The notes under the pieces: generated by a model | What the model was told of the DNA's origin: nothing | Seen by the model: the letters and a program-made list of their open reading frames with translations, nothing else | Database searches by the model: none | NCBI GenBank assembly: GCA_963792075.1 | Contig: CAWBUW010000007.1 | Coordinates: 124,001-188,000, forward strand | DNA: 64,000 bases | Source: CAWBUW01 sp963792075 | GTDB taxonomy: Bacteria; Chloroflexota; Anaerolineae; Anaerolineales; UBA4823 | Direction: 5' to 3' | Position numbers and translations under genes: made by a program | Part shown: one piece after another, positions 26,095-34,417 of the stretch | Position numbering within the stretch: position 1 is the first letter of the stretch | How the letters are laid out: each line of letters starts with the position of its first letter

Positions 26095-27504
26095 ATGGAA
26101 AACACGATTGCTGTCGATCTGGATTCTGCACGCAACTATATCGAAAATCATCTCGACCGGCGCCAGGTGAATAAGATTCAACATGCCTTCCCCTCCCCGC
26201 GCTTTTGGGCCGAAACCGAGATCCCGATCTCGCAAATGCTGGAAGACCGCCACAAGCTTCAGGCGCGCGGGTTAGGCGCGCCGATCAATCTGTATATGGG
26301 TGTGCCCTATTGCATCCAAACCGAACCGGGTAAGTGCGGCTACTGTCTTTTCCCCGTTGAAATCTTCACCGGCAATATTGACCTGGAGAGGTACTTCGAG
26401 TATCTCAAACGCGAAGTGGCAATGTACCGCGACGGAGTCCTGGGCTTGCCGCTCGGCGCTGTGTTTTTCGGCGGCGGCACATCCAACCTGTATAAAACAG
26501 AGAAGTACTACGAACTGATGGAACTGGTGCGCTCGCTTTTCCCGGTCATCCCGGCTTATGTGGATATCACCTTGGAAGGCATCCCACAGCTCTTTACCCG
26601 CGAGAAGATGCTGGCGATCAAGGAATCCGGAATGAACCGCATCAGTATGGGCGTGCAGCAGGTAAACGAGCACCTGAACAGCTTTAGCGGACGTAAGCAG
26701 AAGAACCAGCACGTGATCCAGACCCTAGATTGGGCGCGCGAGTTTGGGCTGGCTGCCAATATTGATTTGATCTTTGGCTGGCCCCAGCAAACAGTCAAAA
26801 CCATGGTCGAAGACCTGGAAACCGTCATCTCGTGGGGTGTTTACGACATCACCCATTATGAATTGAATGTAGGCGGTCCCACCGACTTCGCGCTTAACCG
26901 TTATCATGAATTGCCCAGCACCCTGAGCAACCTGGAAATGTACAAGGTGGCGAGAGATTTGCTTTTGAGCCACGGCTACGAACAGATCACTGCCTATAAT
27001 TGGCGCAAACCGGGCGATCCCTTCAGCCGGCCTTACGAAGAAGGCGTCACCCACCGCTTCGATAACATGGATACCCTCGGCCTGGGTTATTCAGCCCTGA
27101 CCTTCTTCAGCGATGTGGCTCTGGAAGAAGGCCATTCCTGGTCTTTTATCAACTGGCGCAACCTGGCGAATTACAAGGAGCTGATCGACCAGGGTAAATT
27201 CCCGGCGGAGTGCGGCTTTAAACATGAGCGCGAGGATTTCATGATTTCCTTGATCTGGCGCAACCTTTTTGGCATGGAGCTGGACCGGAAAAAATTTAAA
27301 GACTCTTTCGATGTGGACATCTACCAGTATTTCGAGGGGGTGTGGAAGGCACTCGAAGAGTTCAAGTTTATCGAGGTCACCCCCGAAAAAATCAGGTTGG
27401 TGGGCGATGGTCCCTTCTACACTCCGTTGATTCAGACCTTGCTCTCTGAAAAACGCTACCAAACCTTGCGCGAAAAGATGGTCATGGTAGCCCAGGGCGC
27501 TTAA
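26095..27504 (+). CDS. HemN-like radical SAM enzyme with unusual CX7CX2C cluster motif
   Basis: A 469-residue member of the HemN/HemW branch. It has the FFGGGTSN SAM-binding loop, ESGMNRISMGVQQVNEHL, and NIDLIFGWPQQT, all in HemN order. The 4Fe-4S cysteines are C73, C81 and C84, so the spacing is CX7CX2C and not the usual CX3CX2C; the inserted segment is IQTEPGK. Heme synthesis is unlikely given the neighbours. HemN-like enzymes beside iterative PKSs perform methylene transfer, as in cyclopropanation in jawsamycin biosynthesis. It sits 27 bases after the PKS and 34 bases before the NRPS. Family is clear; the cyclopropanase role is inference. Confidence 0.88.
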   Translation: MENTIAVDLDSARNYIENHLDRRQVNKIQHAFPSPRFWAETEIPISQMLEDRHKLQARGLGAPINLYMGVPYCIQTEPGKCGYCLFPVEIFTGNIDLERYFEYLKREVAMYRDGVLGLPLGAVFFGGGTSNLYKTEKYYELMELVRSLFPVIPAYVDITLEGIPQLFTREKMLAIKESGMNRISMGVQQVNEHLNSFSGRKQKNQHVIQTLDWAREFGLAANIDLIFGWPQQTVKTMVEDLETVISWGVYDITHYELNVGGPTDFALNRYHELPSTLSNLEMYKVARDLLLSHGYEQITAYNWRKPGDPFSRPYEEGVTHRFDNMDTLGLGYSALTFFSDVALEEGHSWSFINWRNLANYKELIDQGKFPAECGFKHEREDFMISLIWRNLFGMELDRKKFKDSFDVDIYQYFEGVWKALEEFKFIEVTPEKIRLVGDGPFYTPLIQTLLSEKRYQTLREKMVMVAQGA

Positions 27505-27538
27505 CCCCTCCGGGCGCCCGGTTCATCCCTGCATCTAA

Positions 27539-30500
27539 ATGGCTAACCCTGACGAAACACTTTCTCTTATCCAAATACGGGCGGAACTGCAGCGCCTGAT
27601 TGTTGCCGCATTTGGCGACGACCGGCGCGCCTTCCCCGATGATGTGCCGATTCTGGATCTGGGCGTCAGCTCACTGGCCCTGGTCGAAGGTATGCGGCAG
27701 GTCTATGAACGCTTTGGTGTGCTGGTTTCCATCCGGCGTGTGATCGAAGGCCAGGTGACCCTGGGTGGACTGGCGCTGTACATCGAACAGGAACTGCTCA
27801 CCCAGAGGTCGGTTAGAAAGCGCACCCAGGCCGCTGCCCACCCATGGAAAACCCAACGCGAAGTACCCCTGGGAGCTTCACAGCAGTATGTTGCCTTCCT
27901 CAGCCGGTATTCAAGCGAGGCCGCCGCCGCTTACAATGAAGCAATGATCGTGCGGCTGGAAGGGGACCTGCATGGCCCAGCCATCCAGGCAGCGTTAGAA
28001 GAAGCCGGCAGCCGCTACGAAGCCCTGCGTACAGCGTTGAATACGGATAACGACGCGCTCAATATTGGCACGGGCGAAGCCCTGGAACTGCTGGTTTCAC
28101 TGTCGACCCCCGCACAGTTGCCTGCGCGCCTGGCTGAAATTGTCTCAAGATCTTTCGATCCCGGTAAACGCCTTTTTCGGGCTGAACTGCTACGTTTATC
28201 GGAGAGTGAGCACATCCTGGTTCTGGTGGGGCACGCTTTGGTGTTGGACCAGCAAGCCATGGGGTTGGTGCTGGACGATATTGCCCGGCTCTATCGATTT
28301 TTTGCGCGTGACGAAGCCGTTCCGCCCATGCCCCCCTGTTTGCAGTGGACTGATTACCTGGCCCTGGGCAATACTGCCGAAGCCCAGGAAGCACAACACC
28401 TGGCGCAAGAGCATTGGGAAAATGTGTTTGCGGAAGGCGCACCGCGGTTGGAACTGCCCACGGATATGCCCCGCCCGCCGGTGAAAAAATATGCCGGTGC
28501 GCGCCAGTCCCTGGTGCTCGATGCTGAAGTGCAAAACAGCCTGCAGCGTTGGGCTGCGGCGCAAGGGATTAGCGTTGTCAGTATCCTGTTTGCCGCCTAT
28601 GCGGCTTTTGTGCACCGGCTTGCAGCTTGTGACGACCTGGTGATGGGGGTGGAAAGTGAAGCCCTATTTCTGGAAACAGGGCTGCCCGCCATTGCCCGCA
28701 CGCGCAGTATGCTGCCGGTGCGGATTAAGTTTGACCCTGCCCGCCCCTTTTCGGAATATGCCTGGGCTCAACAGCAGCTCCTGGCCGATTCCAATACGAA
28801 TAAAATTTTTTCATTTACAGACTTAATCCAGGCCCTGCACATGCAGCGCGACCAGAGCCGCTCGGTTCTGTTTACGACCGCTTTCCGCGCCAGCACGCAG
28901 TCTGTAGTCCCGGATTTCGCCGGGCTGCGAGGGACTTTTCTGCTGCCGCCCAGCTCCGGGGCTCGCTATGACCTGGAGTTCAGCGCACTCTCAGGCGAGC
29001 AAGGTGTCCAATTGGTCTGTGATTACAGCAGTGAGCTTTTTGAGGCAGCCAGCATCGCCCGCTGGCTGCAGGATATTCAGGCTTTGTTATCCGGCGCCCT
29101 GCAAGACAGTGCACAGCTCTGCGCCAGACTCCCCATGCTGACCGCCGCCGAGCAAGACCTGGTGCTGCGCCAGTGGAACAACACGATCAAACCCTTCCCA
29201 CGCGAAAAGATAGTGCTGGATCTCATTCTGGAACAGGCCAATCTGCACCCTGACCAAAATGCCCTGCGCTTTGGGGAGAGCTATCTCACCTACAGGCAGA
29301 TGCGCGAGCGCGTGGATACCATCGCCTCTGCGCTGCAGGCTGCCGGGGCAGGTAAAGGGCAGTGCGTAGGGTTGCTGCTCAGGCGCTCGTTGGATTTGGT
29401 CCCTGCGATGTTGGCCATCTGGCGGCTGGGAGCGGTAATCGTCCCCCTGGACAGCGGCTTTCCCAATCAGCGTCTGGCCTTTATGCTGGTGGAGGCTGGC
29501 GTGCAGACCGTACTGACCAACCGGGAACTGCTGCCTCTGCTGGATGGGGGAAACGGTGTGAAGACGCTGTGCATCGAGGATGGAGGGTCACAAGCCGCCC
29601 CCCTGTCTGCAGACACCGCCCCCGCCAATGGTGCTGACAGTGCTTTGATTTTGTTCACATCCGGCTCCACCGGCAAGCCCAAGGGCGTGGAGGTCCGCCA
29701 CAGTTCCCTGCTCAACTGTCTGCTGGATACGCGTGAGCTGCTTGAATTCGGGCCTGAAAGCTACATGCTGGCGCTGACCACCGTTTCCTTCGATATCTCC
29801 ACCAATGAATTATTTATGCCGCTGCTTGGCGGCGGACTGGTGGAAGTGGGCGAAGATGGCCTGGTAGCGGATGGCCTGCAATTGGCGGAGCGCATTCGCA
29901 CGCACCAGCCCAGCCATGTGCAAGCGACCCCTTCATCATGGAAGAACCTGCTGGCCGCTGGCTGGCAGGGAGCCGGCAGCTTATGCCTGCTTTCCTCGGG
30001 AGAAGCCCTGGGACGTGAGCTGGCCGAAGCGCTGCTGCAAAATGGCGGGCGATTGTGGAACCTGTATGGCCCCAGCGAAACCACGGTCTACTCGGTGGTC
30101 AGCCGGGTGACCACCGCCCCCGGAAAACCAGTGCGCATCGGGCGACCTCTGGCTAATACACGCCTGTATTTGCTGGATGCGCGGCTGCAACCGCTCCCCA
30201 TCGGTGCAGTGGGCGAATTGTATATCGGCGGCGAAGGCCTCTCGCCGGGGTACTGGCACAGGCCTGAGTTGGGCGCCGACCGTTTCCTACCGGATCCTTT
30301 CCTGGTGGGCGAGCGTATCTATCGCACCGGCGATCTGGCGCGTTACCTGGCGGATGGTGAGTTAATATGCCTGGGACGCCTGGACGACCAGGTTAAAGTC
30401 CACGGGGTGCGCGTGGAACTGGGCGAAGTGGAAACGGCGCTGCGCAGCCTGCCAGGCGTGCGCGATGCCGTCGTCGCCTCCTGGAAGGATGCGCACGGCG

Positions 30501-32224
30501 ATATCCAGTTGGTGGCGCATATCATCGCAGCGGAACCGGGCGGCCTGGCAGCGTCTGAAATCCGCGCCCACCTGCGCCAGCGCCTCCCGGAAGTAATGGT
30601 TCCGCCTCATATTCTGTTCACAACGGCTTTTCCGCTGACTGCCAATGGCAAAATTCGGCGCGCCGCGCTGCCCGGCCCGCAGGCGGGTAACCAACACCTC
30701 ACTCCTGAGAAGTTTGAGCCGCCCGCCAGCGCTACTGAGCGCGCCCTGGCTGGAGCCTGGGCGCAGGTGTTGGGGATGGATGTCCGGCTGATTGGCCGCA
30801 ATGCCGATTTCATGGATCTGGGTGGGCATTCGCTCTTGATGACCCGCCTGATGCTGGAAGTACGCAAACTTTTTCAGGTGACTTTCAAGCTGCGCGAGTT
30901 TTTCGGCGCCTCGACCCTCCGCCAGTTCGCCATGTTGATTAATGAGCGCCGCCAACAGCAAAGCACCCCGAGCGTGGGCCAACCCGCCATCCCGGCGCGC
31001 AGCGCCGAATGGGCGCGGCAGCGGATGGCTTTCCTGGCTCGCGAAGCAGAACTCCCGCAGTATATTGCGCCTGCCCGGGGCCTCACCTACCGCTCCGGAG
31101 AACCGATCCATACGGTGTTTCTGACCGGGTCCACCGGTTTCCTGGGGGCTTACATTGTTGCCGAAATTCTGAAAAACACCCGCGCAGAGCTGTACTGCCT
31201 GGTGCGCCCCAAACGCGGTGAGAATAGTAAGCTGCGCATTGAAAAACAGATGCGCCATTATGATGTGTGGGTGCAGGGGGAGGCCTGGCAGACAGCCTGG
31301 GACACCCGCTTGCATGTTGTGGAGGGCGATGTTACCCTGCCGCGCATGGGCCTGCAAGACGCCGTCTATGAAGCCCTCGCCCGCCAGGTAGATGCAATTT
31401 TCCACGGTGCGGCGCACGTTAATTTTATTTATCCGTACGAAGCTTTGCGCGCCACCAACGTTCTGGGCATCCACGAAATCATCCAATTCGCCTTTCATAC
31501 TCGCATCAAGCCTGTGCACCATCTCTCTACGGCAGCCATCTGGCCAATGGGTGCGCAGTACACCTTCAGAGAAAGAGACTCCATCGACCATAATAAATTG
31601 TTAAACCTGGGGTATGATGAGGCCAAGTGGGTTGGTGAAAAATGCCTGCTGCACGCAGCCGAGCGCGGGCTGCCGGTGGCGCGCTACCGCCCGGGTGAAG
31701 TAGGGGGCGACAGCGTTACCGGGCGCTGCGTGACAGATCATTTCCTGGTCGCATCGGTCAAAGGATTTCTGCAGTTTGGCGCTTTTCCGCAGTTGGATAT
31801 TGAAGTAGATGTAGCCCCGGTGGACTATGTTGCCAGGGCCATGGTGTACCTGGCCTTTCACCGCCAGTCTTTAGGCCGCGCCTTTCATCTGACCAACCCT
31901 TCGCGCCGCAGCATGAAGGAAGCGCTGGCCTTCCTGCGCAGCCTGGGCTACCAGTTCGAGGAGCTGCCCTTTGAAGATCTGCGCGACCGGCTGGTAAGCA
32001 GCCCGGGCTTTGCCGCCAATGCGCTCTTTCCCTACCAGGCAGCCCTGGAAGATATGACCAACATCAGCATGCAGCTCCCAACGTACGATACACGCGAGGC
32101 GCTGCGCGAATTGGAAGGTTCTGGCATCGTTTGCGCGCCGGCTGATGAAAAACTATTCGAGACCTATTTGAATTACCTGAGGGGCTGCGGCTTTATGCCA
32201 GACCCCGATACACTCACCGCCTAG
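27539..32224 (+). CDS. NRPS: carrier-C-A-PCP-reductase, degenerate C domain
   Basis: A 1561-residue NRPS. It starts with an unusual N-terminal carrier domain (LGVSSL, S45). The C domain spans about 100-540; its active site reads H232-A233-LVL-D237-Q238 where HHxxxDG is expected, so the catalytic second His is Ala. The A domain spans about 560-1060, with TSGSTGKPKG at 707-716, YGPSETT, a GDLARYLADGEL block and NGKIRR. A hand-read specificity code is roughly D-I-N-Q-L-S-L-V-Y-K, closest to small-residue codes, with low confidence. The PCP has S1098 (GGHSLL). The terminal reductase has GSTGFLG at 1197-1203 and Y1359-x3-K1363, so release as an aldehyde or alcohol is expected. It follows the radical SAM gene and precedes the SDR by 10 bases. 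Confidence 0.92.
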   Translation: MANPDETLSLIQIRAELQRLIVAAFGDDRRAFPDDVPILDLGVSSLALVEGMRQVYERFGVLVSIRRVIEGQVTLGGLALYIEQELLTQRSVRKRTQAAAHPWKTQREVPLGASQQYVAFLSRYSSEAAAAYNEAMIVRLEGDLHGPAIQAALEEAGSRYEALRTALNTDNDALNIGTGEALELLVSLSTPAQLPARLAEIVSRSFDPGKRLFRAELLRLSESEHILVLVGHALVLDQQAMGLVLDDIARLYRFFARDEAVPPMPPCLQWTDYLALGNTAEAQEAQHLAQEHWENVFAEGAPRLELPTDMPRPPVKKYAGARQSLVLDAEVQNSLQRWAAAQGISVVSILFAAYAAFVHRLAACDDLVMGVESEALFLETGLPAIARTRSMLPVRIKFDPARPFSEYAWAQQQLLADSNTNKIFSFTDLIQALHMQRDQSRSVLFTTAFRASTQSVVPDFAGLRGTFLLPPSSGARYDLEFSALSGEQGVQLVCDYSSELFEAASIARWLQDIQALLSGALQDSAQLCARLPMLTAAEQDLVLRQWNNTIKPFPREKIVLDLILEQANLHPDQNALRFGESYLTYRQMRERVDTIASALQAAGAGKGQCVGLLLRRSLDLVPAMLAIWRLGAVIVPLDSGFPNQRLAFMLVEAGVQTVLTNRELLPLLDGGNGVKTLCIEDGGSQAAPLSADTAPANGADSALILFTSGSTGKPKGVEVRHSSLLNCLLDTRELLEFGPESYMLALTTVSFDISTNELFMPLLGGGLVEVGEDGLVADGLQLAERIRTHQPSHVQATPSSWKNLLAAGWQGAGSLCLLSSGEALGRELAEALLQNGGRLWNLYGPSETTVYSVVSRVTTAPGKPVRIGRPLANTRLYLLDARLQPLPIGAVGELYIGGEGLSPGYWHRPELGADRFLPDPFLVGERIYRTGDLARYLADGELICLGRLDDQVKVHGVRVELGEVETALRSLPGVRDAVVASWKDAHGDIQLVAHIIAAEPGGLAASEIRAHLRQRLPEVMVPPHILFTTAFPLTANGKIRRAALPGPQAGNQHLTPEKFEPPASATERALAGAWAQVLGMDVRLIGRNADFMDLGGHSLLMTRLMLEVRKLFQVTFKLREFFGASTLRQFAMLINERRQQQSTPSVGQPAIPARSAEWARQRMAFLAREAELPQYIAPARGLTYRSGEPIHTVFLTGSTGFLGAYIVAEILKNTRAELYCLVRPKRGENSKLRIEKQMRHYDVWVQGEAWQTAWDTRLHVVEGDVTLPRMGLQDAVYEALARQVDAIFHGAAHVNFIYPYEALRATNVLGIHEIIQFAFHTRIKPVHHLSTAAIWPMGAQYTFRERDSIDHNKLLNLGYDEAKWVGEKCLLHAAERGLPVARYRPGEVGGDSVTGRCVTDHFLVASVKGFLQFGAFPQLDIEVDVAPVDYVARAMVYLAFHRQSLGRAFHLTNPSRRSMKEALAFLRSLGYQFEELPFEDLRDRLVSSPGFAANALFPYQAALEDMTNISMQLPTYDTREALRELEGSGIVCAPADEKLFETYLNYLRGCGFMPDPDTLTA

Positions 32225-32234
32225 GAGGGCGCGT

Positions 32235-32981
32235 ATGCTTAAGGGAAAGAAAGTTTTGATCACCGGGGGCGGCCGTGGAATTGGGGCCGCCATTGTCCGC
32301 ACAGCGATGGCTGAAGGAGCGGAAGTGGCCTTCACCTTTTTTCACAGCGCGGATGAGGCTCACGCACTGGCGGCTGAACTCACCGGGCTGTATCCGGATC
32401 AGCGCTGCCTGACGCTGGAATGTGATGTTGCGGATGGGCAGGCCATGGAGACAACCATCAAGCAGGTGATCGCCGAGTTTGGCGCGGTGGATGGCCTGGT
32501 CAACAATGCCGGCATCACCCGTGATGTGGTCCTGGCGCGCATGAGCCGTGAACAGTGGGACAGCGTCATGAGTACCAATTTAGGAAGTATGTACAATTCC
32601 ACCAAACCGTTAATCCTGCAAATGATCAAACAGCGCGGTGGTGCGATCATCAACATCAGCTCGGTAGCCGCGCTGTATGGCAACAGCGGTCAAACCAATT
32701 ACTCTGCCGCAAAAGCGGGCATCATTGGCTTCACCAAGGCGCTGTCCGCCGAAGTTGCCCCCCAGAACATCCGTGTAAATGCCGTGGCGCCCGGCTATAT
32801 CAAAACCGACATGCTGGGCATCCTCGACCAGGACACACTCAATTACATCAAATCGCGCATCTCGCTCAGGCGGCTGGGGGTTGCGGAGGATGTCGCGCCG
32901 CTGGTGTGCTTTTTGCTTTCCGACGGGGCAGCTTACATCACCGGGCAGGTGTTCCAGGTGGATGGGGGTATCACTTTATAA
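32235..32981 (+). CDS. FabG-like 3-oxoacyl-ACP reductase (SDR), trans-acting KR candidate
   Basis: A 248-residue classical SDR. It has GGGRGIG (11-17) for NADPH, NNAG near 90-93, and the N115/S143/Y156/K160 tetrad in the usual spacing. The end (ITGQVFQVDGGITL) is the FabG C-terminus. It reduces a beta-ketoacyl thioester to the beta-hydroxy form. The PKS module in the same operon lacks a ketoreductase but has a dehydratase, so this enzyme probably acts in trans on its ACP. The gene starts 10 bases after the NRPS with GGAGG upstream, so it is co-transcribed. It is the last gene before an integrase/tRNA relic. Confidence 0.92.
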   Translation: MLKGKKVLITGGGRGIGAAIVRTAMAEGAEVAFTFFHSADEAHALAAELTGLYPDQRCLTLECDVADGQAMETTIKQVIAEFGAVDGLVNNAGITRDVVLARMSREQWDSVMSTNLGSMYNSTKPLILQMIKQRGGAIINISSVAALYGNSGQTNYSAAKAGIIGFTKALSAEVAPQNIRVNAVAPGYIKTDMLGILDQDTLNYIKSRISLRRLGVAEDVAPLVCFLLSDGAAYITGQVFQVDGGITL

Positions 32982-32999
32982 GTGGGACCTCATTAGCTG

Positions 33000-33183
33000 A
33001 GGTGCTGGTTTTGGATGAAACTCAGGTCTCACGGTTCCTAATGTACCTGGTCAAAGCTGGAGTTTTGTTGAACCGAAGACTCGCTCTGGCCTGCGCACGA
33101 TCAAGGTGGGGGAGGGGCGGTAGTCGACCGCCAGATATGTGCGCCCCAGGCAGGACTCGAACCCGCAACCCTCTGATCCGAAG
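33000..33183 (+). pseudogene. Collapsed integrase-tRNA junction relic
   Basis: This stretch aligns piecewise with the integrase and tRNA-Arg region at 50.3-51.1 kb. Bases 33000-33043 match 50347-50388, then about 140 bases are skipped; 33044-33113 match 50529-50600; then about 450 bases are skipped and 33114-33183 match 51054-51123. It is a copy of an integrase gene end plus the 3' half of tRNA-Arg with two internal deletions. It starts about 20 bases after the SDR stop, so the biosynthetic operon abuts it directly. Confidence 0.8.
33121..33183 (-). repeat. Left attachment-like direct repeat (tRNA-Arg 3' half)
   Basis: Sixty-three bases match 51061-51123 with a constant offset of 17940 and only two or three mismatches. 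The match covers the 3' half of the tRNA-Arg(UCG) gene, from the anticodon region to the 3' end, plus about 20 bases beyond. Similarity stops at the anticodon. This is the expected att scar of an element integrated at a tRNA 3' end. Confidence 0.75.
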
Positions 33184-33291
33184 GCGCACAGAGAGCCGTA
33201 TATCTGGCATCACTGCGTCTACTTGAGCAACTACTGTCTACATCTGGGGGCTGTTCCGTCTACCAGGGCTACTGTTGGCAGCGAAATCTAC

Positions 33292-33320
33292 CCGAATTGC
33301 ACGCAAATTGCACGCATAAA
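33292..33320. repeat. Short direct repeat, possible integrase 3'-end relic
   Basis: A 29-bp sequence centred on TTGCACGCAAATTGCAC recurs at 49435-49463 with one mismatch. Translated, both read NCTQIA(R/H)IN, like the CTQLHPIAP tail of the nearby integrase. They may be further remnants of integrase 3' ends. Confidence 0.45.
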
Positions 33321-33480
33321 TCAATCGTGGAGCGGTGGTTCGCTGGCTTGTCGAGAATAAGAACTGGCAATAAACATATCGCGTGGAATTCACAGATTGC
33401 GTTTTGATGATTTGAACACCGTGGATTCTTTACTCGAGCGTAGATGGTAATGTTCTCTGCAGAAAAAGGGCTTCAAGGCC

Positions 33481-34212
33481 GTGCGAGAGAGTCCCATTTT
33501 GGCCAACCTGAAATATGCCCGGCAAATCGATGTTATGGTGCGTTTGCCAGAAGATCGCCGGATGTATGAGCAACTGATGGGCATATTGCGAGTAATCCCG
33601 GAAGCCTGGCAAGAACATCCCGATGTGCGATATCTATCCGGGCACAAGCAGGCCCGGCAGATGCGGGTAGCGAAGATGGATGAACTCAATGATTGAGAAG
33701 GCTTTGTCGAAGCAGCACAGGCATTGGGGGTAGAAAGACCTACCTTGAGTGGGTTCGCCATTCAGAGCGACCAACTCGGCAAAGATGGTAAACCGGAAGA
33801 ATGGGCGCTGGTAGCGACGGCCACATTCAATACCGCCTGGCAGGGTTACACGTTCTGGCGCAATCGCTGGACAATTGAAAACAGCGGTTTTCGTGAACTC
33901 AAAGAAGGCTGGCATTTAGAAGAAGCACTGTGGACATTCCGCAATACTGTGATCGCTGCTGCCCGGCTGACTTTTACCCTGATCGCCTACAATGTGTCCC
34001 AAATTGCCAAATCAAAGGTCGCCGAACGACTGAAAGCCCGCGGTATTCGCAAGCTGCGCCAGGAGCTGAACCGACAATTTGGCTTTCGGAGTTCTCCAGT
34101 TATCGTTTTTGCTGCTGGCGCTTTTACTATCCTCCAGCTTGAAGAACTTGTCGTTCTCTTGGGTGGCAAGCCCCCTCGATTCTCGTTCGGAAAGCGTGGC
34201 GCTGATGCGTAA
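33481..34212 (+). pseudogene. DDE transposase C-terminal remnant
   Basis: One frame reads a transposase C-terminal half interrupted by a TGA at 33694. Upstream of 33481 the same frame meets another stop near 33448. The signature WRNRWTIENSGFRELKEGWHLE fits the R-x3-E-x7-K block of IS4-like DDE transposases, with the catalytic Glu. The N-terminal half with the first two catalytic Asp residues is missing. The stretch after it (34213-34417) contains a short hairpin at 34229-34252 but no clear terminal inverted repeat. The element is dead. Confidence 0.75.
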
Positions 34213-34417
34213 CCCTCACTATCTCAATTTGTCTGACCTGAGGTTCAGACAAAAGTTCATGGAGACTTTTGTCCGATTATCAGACCGTAGGTGTTGACAG
34301 ATCGATGATCTGGGGTTTTGGTGAAAAGAGAAGCTACCAATTGAGACGAAAATAAGGGTAACAAATGAGCCAAGAAGCCAAATCCTTTATCTATGGCCAA
34401 AAAAGAGGAAAACCTTC

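Noticed and set aside
26095..27504. HemN coproporphyrinogen oxidase for heme synthesis
   Set aside because: Cysteine spacing differs and the gene sits inside a PKS/NRPS operon with no heme genes nearby.
30362..31591. 409-residue open frame on the minus strand
   Set aside because: It lies wholly inside the NRPS A/PCP/reductase code, has no family motif and mirrors GC-rich codon bias.
30900..32224. NRPS C-terminus as a thioesterase
   Set aside because: It has a Rossmann GSTGFLG and YxxxK, not a GxSxG hydrolase motif, so it is a reductase.
33121..33183. A second tRNA-Arg gene
   Set aside because: Only the 3' half matches; the acceptor 5' strand, D arm and half of the anticodon stem are missing.
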